Shown: one piece after another, positions 57,752 to 64,000 of the stretch
Layout: each line of letters begins with the position of its first letter
How positions within the stretch are numbered: position 1 is the stretch's first letter
From: Picochlorum sp. 'celeri'
Lineage: Eukaryota > Chlorophyta > Trebouxiophyceae
Length of the DNA stretch: 64,000 nt
NCBI GenBank assembly: GCA_010909725.1
Contig: JAACMV010000007.1
Coordinates: 992,001 to 1,056,000 of the forward strand
Direction of reading: 5' to 3'
The notes under the pieces: model-generated
Databases searched by the model: none
Told to the model about the DNA's origin: nothing
What the model saw: only the letters and a program-made list of their open reading frames with translations
Made by a program: the position numbers and the translations under genes

Positions 57752-58036
57752 TCTCCTGGACCCAATCCTCACATGAGCAGATGCCGATTATCTTGTATGC
57801 CTTTTTTGGTCTTTATTAAGGAATGTAATGAGGCCGTACCTGAGAATTGGGATGGTGTATGAGCATGGCCGAGAGGTTTTACACGCACCTCCGGAGGATC
57901 CTCTAGAGGTGATCCTGCGTCCATGGGACTGAGCATCCAGCCTTCTATTGATTGATTGCAAGATTTCAGGGAGATGGGCGGTCGATTGAATTGAATATAA
58001 TTATTTTCTCTTTCATTTACACGTCATTATCACAGC
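57752..58036. promoter_or_regulatory. Divergent promoter region between methyltransferase and GrpE
   Basis: This 285-base region contains overlapping short palindromes GAGGATCCTC and CCTCTAGAGG around 57895-57909, and an A-T-rich block near 57985-58020 upstream of GrpE. A good heat-shock element (nGAAnnTTCn arrays) is not evident. Confidence 0.35.
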
Positions 58037-58951
58037 ATGAAGGTGATTGTTTCACATTCGCGGCTTTCTGTTGTCGCACCAAGAGGACGACATGCGGCCA
58101 GAGGAAACCCTGCATTGGTGCTTGGAGGTCATAATGCGCCACAATATTGGCATAAAAGACAGTCAGATAGATATTTAATGGCAATGCGCGCACAGGTATG
58201 TTTGTATATGCTCAAATCCACGTGGCCGTATCTAGAAGCCTGCAACTAGTGTTTCGTGTTGCAGGAGGAGGAAGTTGAAGAGGAGATTCATGAAAGCGAG
58301 AATGAGACGGAATCAGATACAGAAGTCATGTCAATGGCTGCATCTTTGATTGAGCGTGCTCAGGAAGTTGCATCCAGTGGTGTTGTGGATGAAGATTTCA
58401 AGCAAGTGTTTGTGGAGGAGTTGCAGCAGGAGCTCGAATCGCTCAGGACACGCGCAGAATCGGCTGAGAAGGCAGCAACAGCGTTTGAAGATACTCTTAA
58501 GAATACAAAAGATCAGTTTGTGCGTTTGACGGCCGACTTTGAGAATTTTAGGAAGAGGAGTCAGGCAGAACAGGATGCACTCAAGAACTCTGTCAAGGGA
58601 GATGCGCTCCTGGAACTTTTGCCACTCGTGGATAATTTCGAGTTGGCAAAGCAGCAATTAAAAATTGAAACTGAAGGTGAGCAGAAAATAGATGATGCGT
58701 ACCAGGGGTTGTATAAGCAGATGGTTGAACTTTTCAGAGGACTGGGGTTGGAGGCTGTGCCAGGAGTGGGATCCCCATTTGATCCAGAAGTTCATGAAGC
58801 TATTATGCGCGAGCATTCTGATGAATTTGATGAGGGTGTTGTTATGGAAGAATTTAGAAAAGGATTCCAATTCAAGGACAGGCTGTTGAGACCAGCCATG
58901 GTGAAGGTTGCATACAAGGAAGATGCTCCTGCCAATTCCGATGAAGAGTAA
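58037..58951 (+). CDS. GRPE: GrpE nucleotide-exchange co-chaperone, probable plastid, two exons
   Basis: The product is 281 residues. Exon 1 (58037-58195) encodes a basic, Ser-containing presequence of 53 residues (VIVSHSRLSVVAPRGRHAAR); the 69-base intron (GTATGT donor, TTGCAG acceptor) joins at a codon boundary to exon 2 (58265-58951). After an acidic linker comes a long coiled coil (FVEELQQELESLRTRAESAE) and the GrpE core FVRLTADFENFRKRSQAEQD, with LLPLVDNFELAKQQLK and the C-terminal beta-domain (EAVPGVGSPFDPEVHEAIMR). GrpE exchanges ADP on DnaK-type Hsp70 in chloroplasts or mitochondria. The presequence could serve either organelle; plastid is favoured by composition. Confidence 0.9.
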
Positions 58952-59022
58952 TTCAAAACAAAATCTTGCACGATTGCGATCGAAACTGTATTCTATGTGT
59001 CGTGTGACAAAAAGACTGCATT

Positions 59023-60408
59023 CTATGATTCCGTGGACGTAATATTGTCCCTGGCGCGAAACCTACGGCCCTTCACCCATTCCAAATTTTCTCCAGCATA
59101 TGAAACCAATGGCGAAACTTCTATTCCCCCTTCACCTTCAATAATACCATCGTGACGCGTTACCCATGATTCATGAAGCGCAAGGACATGTTCGCGCGCA
59201 GTATCTGGGCTGTCCGTTTCCGAACCAGGTGCATTCTTGACTGGACTAAACTCCTCCTCCCTCTTCACTTCCATCAAGCCCCAATTCGTCGCCATTGGGA
59301 AGGTGTCAAATATGAATAATTCAAGCTTGATACCAGGTACCTTGGTATCAAATGAGGGAATCTTCTTCTTTGCTATGTGATATGATCCACCTTTAGAGAG
59401 GTTCGAAGAGACTCGTGCCAACCACTCCCGCTCAAAGTAATGGAGACAAATGTTGCTCCAATTATACTTCAAAACACCAGATTCGGGGTCGCTAGCACTT
59501 GCTTCTAATGGATCAAGCTCCGAGTATTCCACGACATGCAACTTACCACCCTTCTGAGCAAACACCCCTACTTTTTCCTCTGGATACGACTTTGCCACAA
59601 CGCGTGCTCCACACTCAATCCCAGAGGTTTTACAATAGCCAGCAAAAACGGGGTCACCCAGGCGAACCAGAATATTATCAACACTACAGCAATCCAGCGC
59701 TTCAACTCCGTGCTTTTTCATATCCTCGAATATGCCATGCTTCTCAAGAGCCACATACACGCCACCATTTCCATCAGGTGACATGGCAATCTTTCCCTTA
59801 CTTTCCATGATAATCTTGCCATCTTCCGTCACAGCTGGCAACATACCTTGACTGAAAAACACAATCTGATCCTTTTTCAATCCAAAATACGTGTTCGCTT
59901 CGAAAAATTCCCGTGTATCCTTGTCAGTTGCCTGGCTTGTCATAATATACCACCGAAGAGACTTGGTATCCCCAGCCATCACCTCCAATCTCCGAATCCT
60001 CTCCGCCTGAATCTGAAACAGACTTTTACCAGAAGGTAAACCAACATCGTAACACCCCTTCGGCTTGGAACTCCCCAAGCGGGTACCCTGCCCTCCTGCA
60101 AGAAGGAGCACACCCAAGGCACCCTGCGCAATCATCTCAAGCCCCTCTCGCCTCCACTCCTCACACTTGCCCGCATCAATATCTTTCTGAGATACAACAC
60201 CATCCTTCAAAGGTTCAATCACCTCCCCATCCGCCGATGATGGCTCCTGATCTTTCGTACTCCTTTCAAAAATCTCATTCAATCGCTGCGGATCAACCCC
60301 CTTCGCCTGTTCTATCAAATCCTCCTGCTCTTTTTCAGTAAGACTTTGAAAATGTTCAAATACATGCCCTTGGCCGCATTCCTGAAAGGTTTGCTTCAGT
60401 GCCTCCAT
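59023..60408 (-). CDS. UAP1: UDP-N-acetylglucosamine pyrophosphorylase
   Basis: The product is 461 residues, intronless. After an N-terminal helical region comes the nucleotide loop LLAGGQGTRLGSSKPKG, with GCYDVGLPSGKSLFQIQAER. The substrate region shows SPDGNGGVYVALEKHG, CCSVDNILVRLGDPVFAGYC and VEYSELDP. A domain ending ELFIFDTFPMATNWGLMEVK follows. The enzyme joins UTP and GlcNAc-1-phosphate to UDP-GlcNAc in the cytosol, feeding N-glycosylation, GPI anchors or chitin-type polymers. It may also accept GalNAc-1-phosphate, as in animals. It ends slightly shorter than the plant enzymes (about 500). GNA1 in the same window supplies an earlier step. Confidence 0.93.
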   Translation of the reverse strand: MEALKQTFQECGQGHVFEHFQSLTEKEQEDLIEQAKGVDPQRLNEIFERSTKDQEPSSADGEVIEPLKDGVVSQKDIDAGKCEEWRREGLEMIAQGALGVLLLAGGQGTRLGSSKPKGCYDVGLPSGKSLFQIQAERIRRLEVMAGDTKSLRWYIMTSQATDKDTREFFEANTYFGLKKDQIVFFSQGMLPAVTEDGKIIMESKGKIAMSPDGNGGVYVALEKHGIFEDMKKHGVEALDCCSVDNILVRLGDPVFAGYCKTSGIECGARVVAKSYPEEKVGVFAQKGGKLHVVEYSELDPLEASASDPESGVLKYNWSNICLHYFEREWLARVSSNLSKGGSYHIAKKKIPSFDTKVPGIKLELFIFDTFPMATNWGLMEVKREEEFSPVKNAPGSETDSPDTAREHVLALHESWVTRHDGIIEGEGGIEVSPLVSYAGENLEWVKGRRFRARDNITSTES

Positions 60409-60930
60409 AGTTCCACAGCGTTCAAAAATGCCAAGTCAGCCCGATCTTCCCCGATTTCCAAGTCTATCCCACAGATAAATTGACACAGTGTTGAAAGATT
60501 GCTACATCGCCTGTGCATTGTCCTTGATCTGTATGTTGGACGTAGCTGGACACAAATTTCGGTAAAATCCCGAATTCTTTGGATGTACTTCTCGCGGTCG
60601 ACGGCAATTCTCTCCATACCATATTCGAATCACCTGTGTCGCTACATTGAAACATTTATAACAAAGTCGGATATCTTGGATGTCCTCAAAGGCCTTGTTT
60701 GTGAGATAGGTTGGTCCTTGTGACTGATACAAAAGGTTTGTCCCTCGATGTTTAAACCCATATGCTCATTCTGCTGTACATTAACACAGTTTATACAAAT
60801 ATGTGCATATAGATCAATATTGAGTGCTAGAAGAGGGCGTGGCGGCAGGTCGAGTCGTCATTCCGCAGTGACATTGAATTCATACCGTGTGAGTCGATAG
60901 TCGTTTCATTGGGCATGTCTTTTGCATAGA
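60409..60930. promoter_or_regulatory. Divergent region between UAP1 and Tudor genes, with overlapping upstream ORF
   Basis: This contains both promoters. On the minus strand, an ORF (ATG 60617 to TGA 60396) encodes 73 residues and overlaps the UAP1 start by 13 bases in another frame. It could be an upstream ORF controlling UAP1 or a small separate gene; its first 20 residues (MERIAVDREKYIQRIRDFTE) look helical. Confidence 0.4.
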
Positions 60931-63867
60931 ATGAAAGGAAGTGGAGTTGTAAAGAAAGCAGTTGGTAGGTCTAGGAAAAAGGGTGGTGTCAACGGGGTGG
61001 TGGATGGCGCTAAGCAACCCACAATGGCTGACCGGGTGATGAAGGAGCGTTTGGCTGCCCAGGGCAACGGAGAGTCAAACGAAAAGAGGAATGGTGAAAA
61101 AGGAGCATCGGTTCAGGAGGAGAAGGGCCATGATGAGGCTTTGGAGGTGAAGAAGGACAGCAAGTCAAGCACTCCCGTGTCAGCTACCGGTACACATAGT
61201 GAAGGGTCTGGGAAGAACAACGCCGATGATGGGATTATTGTTGCGGGGAAGGAGGTTGTAGGGAGGAAGATTGCGTTGTGGTCCAAGGAGAGAATGGATT
61301 GGCCAAAGGCAGAGATTGTGAGGTTCAAGCCTTCTTTTAAACAGCATTTGGTGCGGTACTTGGATCGGGAAGAGGGGTCTGTGAAGCACAAGGAATCCTG
61401 GGTGGATTTATCTAAGAGTCGATTCCAGTGGCTTGGTTCTGTTCCAGAGGTTTGTCCTCCAAATCCATCGTATAGGAAAGCTCCAAAGCGAAAGGCAGCC
61501 ATAGGGTACAAAGTAAAGGTATTTTGGCCTGGAATGGCAAAGTGGTATGTTGGAAAAGTATTGGATTATGATACAGATTCTAAAAAGCATACTGTGAAGT
61601 ATAAAGATGGAGATGTTCAGCAGATCTCGCTTCGACATGAAGCAGTGCTGTATCTTGGCAAGGATGAGGAAGGGAAGGATCCATCTGGTGCGGTGGGGAA
61701 GAAGAGTGCGTCGGCGAAGAAAGAAGTGACTAGTGGTAGACAAGATGGAAATAATGTGGCTCAGAAGAAGCGAGGGAGGCCATTCAAAAATCTGAAAGAA
61801 TCTACAAAGGCTGAACAAAGAAATGAACAGCAAGCGCCCAAAAAGAGCAAACAAGTCGATTCGTCAAAGCAGTTGAAGGAATATCAACGCATACATAGCT
61901 TGAATCGAGAGATTGTGGGGGCTCGGGTTGCCATTTTTTGGAGTGGAGAGGGTACATACTTCAAGGTACGTTGCTGTGATGATGATGTCATGTATATGCA
62001 GGCACTTCATGACACGATCGCTTGGTGCGTGTAGGGTAAAATTGAGAAATATAATCCAAATGAAGATACACATTTGATATTCTACGATGACGGCGAGGTC
62101 GAATGGGTGAATTTGGCGACCAGTGAGTTTCGCTACCTCACTCCCCGCACAAGATCCACTGGTTGCAGCAAGGAATTCTTGAAAGCGATGGAAAACTTAC
62201 GAGCAGAGCAGTATAAAACTTCTGAGGAGATTGAAAACGATTCTGGAATGAAAGGAAGTGTGAAACCCGTTGAAACTATATCACGGAGAGCCCCAGTCAA
62301 GGAGGCATGTGTATCTTGGCGGTTGTCTATTCGAGGTGCGGATAAGAAGTGGTATTTGGGCCAAGTCATCTCCTATCAACGAGATTCGGACCTTCATTTG
62401 GTTTTATATGACGATGGAGAGCATGAAAGACTCCACTTACCAAGCGAGCTTATAGCATGGCATTGCTTGGCAAAGGATAGGAAGACTCCAGTATTCCCAG
62501 GTAAGCACAAATCTGTCGACGTTCCAGTTGGCACAAAGGCTATTGGCTGGCGCATTGCTGTCTACTGGCCAATTGAGGACGAGTTTTTCCATGGGGAAAT
62601 AGTTGCATTTGATCCTGAAGAGGAAACGTATGAAGTGAACTATGATGATGGAGATGAAACTATCATCACCCTCGCTGATGACAAGGTCAAATGGCTCTTC
62701 CCACCTGGAGTAAAATACGATAGAAAAGCAATATTGGAAAGGATGGAGACAAAGATGTATGACGAGTCAGACAATGATTCAGATGAAAAGTTCATCGTCA
62801 ATAACAACATCTCCAGAACACAGGCAACAAAGAGGGGTGGTAAGAGAGGTCGGCCGAATACCTCTGGCATTCGGCGAAAATCTTCAGGGACAAAAGATTT
62901 CATGAATAAGCGATCGATGTCAATGCATGATAGCGGCAGAAGAGATGTGAGATTTATAGTCAGTGAGAAGCAGGACTTCCCTGTTGAGCCCACCTTTGTC
63001 AGAAATATCACATCAACGCCATCATTTCCAGGTCTAGAAAAAAAGACTGATGAATCACCGTATCAGTGTGCTATTTCCGTGAAGATTTACTTGTCAGACT
63101 CATATAGGATGGGGGCTGACAAGGGAACTAACCTTGATGAAAGACGTGGCACACTGAATGATATCAACAAAATGATGAGAAGGGTACAACGAGCAGAGGA
63201 ATCGCTTATGAAAGGGATTCCAACCTATCTTCCATCCAAATTGATTGAGCCAAACAAGCAAATGAATCTGACCGGAAACAAGAGAAATAGCATTGGCAGC
63301 CCAAGGTCCAAAATGATTGTGAGGCGAAAGGTGGGCGCCTTCCAACCGATACTTGTCGATGATGACAGCGAATCGGATAATCTCAACAACTCGAGAGGAA
63401 ATTTCACACCAAAGTACTCGCGTTTCCGACGCAGCAATCCATATGTGCCATTAACAGCATCTATTCCAAAACTTCCTCCAGAGTCAAGCAGTGGCTCATC
63501 ATCTGACGAAGATGGCCTCAGCGACCTCGAAAGACAGCAGGTGTATAGGCCATTTATACAACCAGGAGGAAAAGTAAAACCACAGGCACATGAAGCGTGC
63601 ATTTTCCCAGACAGTGAAAGCATTGTCCCTCCCAAATCACCAGAGGAACCCAGAATGGTAGCGCCAGACCATGCATTGGAACCTATAGAATCCCCATTTG
63701 GAGGTCCACCAGTAGCCCCTCAGTTGTTTGGGGATGAGGCAGATCTTGGTTTATCTCCCAACCCCTTGGAGCCTTCAGAGTCCATGGGAAATCTCCTTGG
63801 CATGTCTCGAAACAGCTCTGGTGCATTATTGCTAACCCAACCCCTCCAAAACGATTTTCGATTATAA
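60931..63867 (+). CDS. Multi-Tudor AT-hook nuclear protein, two exons
   Basis: The product is 955 residues. Exon 1 (60931-61965) and exon 2 (62035-63867) join across a 69-base intron (GTACGT donor, TGTAG acceptor) that falls inside the third Tudor-like module and restores GTYFKGKIEKYNPNEDTHLI. Five Tudor-like modules are visible at about 107-170, 188-243, 328-379, 434-487 and 515-571, each with a W/Y-G-x-I or V-G-K-V strand and a Y-x-D-G-(D/E) turn (for example KWYVGKVLDYDTDSKKHTVK, FHGEIVAFDPEEETYEVNYD). AT-hook-like GRP motifs occur at about 280 (KKRGRPFKN) and 614 (GKRGRPNTS). The C-terminal third is Ser/Asp-rich. In plants, single Tudor modules of this kind occur in PDS5-like cohesin factors; the present layout suggests a chromatin reader. 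Function is inferred. Confidence 0.8.
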
Positions 63868-63930
63868 TTAGAATTCGTATTCGTGTAAACAACAGCACTA
63901 GCACTCTTTGTTTACAATAGGCCAGTCAGG

Positions 63931-63951
63931 ATGGGCTTTCGCTTCAAACAG
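63931..63951 (+). CDS. First coding exon of a further gene, 3' partial
   Basis: ATG 63931 begins seven codons (MGFRFKQ) ending in CAG immediately before GTATGC, a plausible donor in this genome. The rest lies beyond the window edge. The product cannot be identified. The position, 63 bases after the Tudor stop on the same strand, and the preference for short 5' exons here support a real start, but the exon is small. Confidence 0.4.
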
Positions 63952-64000
63952 GTATGCTTGATTACTTGGCATACATCAGCTCAGTGCCATTAAGTAACAT

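Noticed and set aside
57893..57909. Overlapping palindromes as a heat-shock element for GrpE
   Set aside because: They do not fit the nGAAnnTTCn pattern, so no heat-shock claim is made.

Overview
This window is nuclear DNA from a photosynthetic eukaryote of the green lineage, most likely a chlorophyte or prasinophyte-grade alga with a compact, intron-poor genome. I cannot name the species. The evidence for green ancestry is the gene set: a nuclear Ycf20-like plastid protein, the plant-type MtnB-MtnC fusion of methionine salvage, an RD21-like cysteine protease with a granulin tail, a peroxisomal-type malate dehydrogenase, plastid GrpE, a thylakoid TPM protein, a SPIRAL1-like motif, Ser-Pro-rich wall-type linkers and a VTC1-like polyphosphate protein. 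About 40 genes lie in 64 kb. They use both strands in alternation, and many convergent pairs are separated by 2 to 50 bases. One pair overlaps by 12 bases.

Introns are few and short (about 64 to 210 bases). Donors are mostly GTRYGT-like (GTGCGT, GTACGT, GTATGT, GTGTGT) and acceptors are usually TGCAG or TGTAG. Introns cluster near start codons. I rebuilt spliced models for about 20 genes by requiring reading-frame continuity, splice consensus and family homology across each junction. For Ran and the Raf-like kinase, the start codon is alone or almost alone on its own exon. A TGTAA element, the chlorophyte-type poly(A) signal, lies within 100 bases of the stop of about ten genes.

Layout. 0-10 kb: partial DUF4336 protein, SRP9, a DUF212 membrane protein, GNA1, Ycf20-like, secreted DUF1996 protein, peroxisomal MDH, a SAP/SPIRAL1-like protein and a Raf-like kinase. 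10-21 kb: granulin-tailed protease, TPX2-like, KLHDC4-like, synaptotagmin-like SMP-C2 protein, XAP5, Nup35, membrin. 21-31 kb: DEP1 (MtnB-MtnC), F-box protein, Nudix hydrolase, TLDc protein, methylmalonyl-CoA epimerase, POT1, secreted PAN-type protein. 31-44 kb: VTC1-like, OSCA/TMEM63 channel, DEAD-box helicase, DUF3082 protein, long-form RNase Z, TPM protein, CobW/ZNG1 GTPase. 44-64 kb: nitroreductase, an unrecognised small membrane protein, APC5, CNOT1, Ran, a methyltransferase, GrpE, UDP-GlcNAc pyrophosphorylase, a five-Tudor AT-hook protein, and the first exon of one more gene.

Most genes are unrelated housekeeping functions, as expected for a eukaryotic chromosome. Some share pathways: GNA1 and UAP1 are two steps of UDP-GlcNAc synthesis; TPX2 and the SPIRAL1-like protein are both microtubule-linked; SRP9, membrin and the SMP-C2 protein act in the early secretory/ER system; several products appear plastid-targeted. 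I see no mobile element, CRISPR array, tRNA or rRNA gene. The least described items are the SAP/SPIRAL1-like fusion, the five-Tudor protein, the four-exon small membrane protein at 46056-46640 and the structured non-coding DNA beside POT1.
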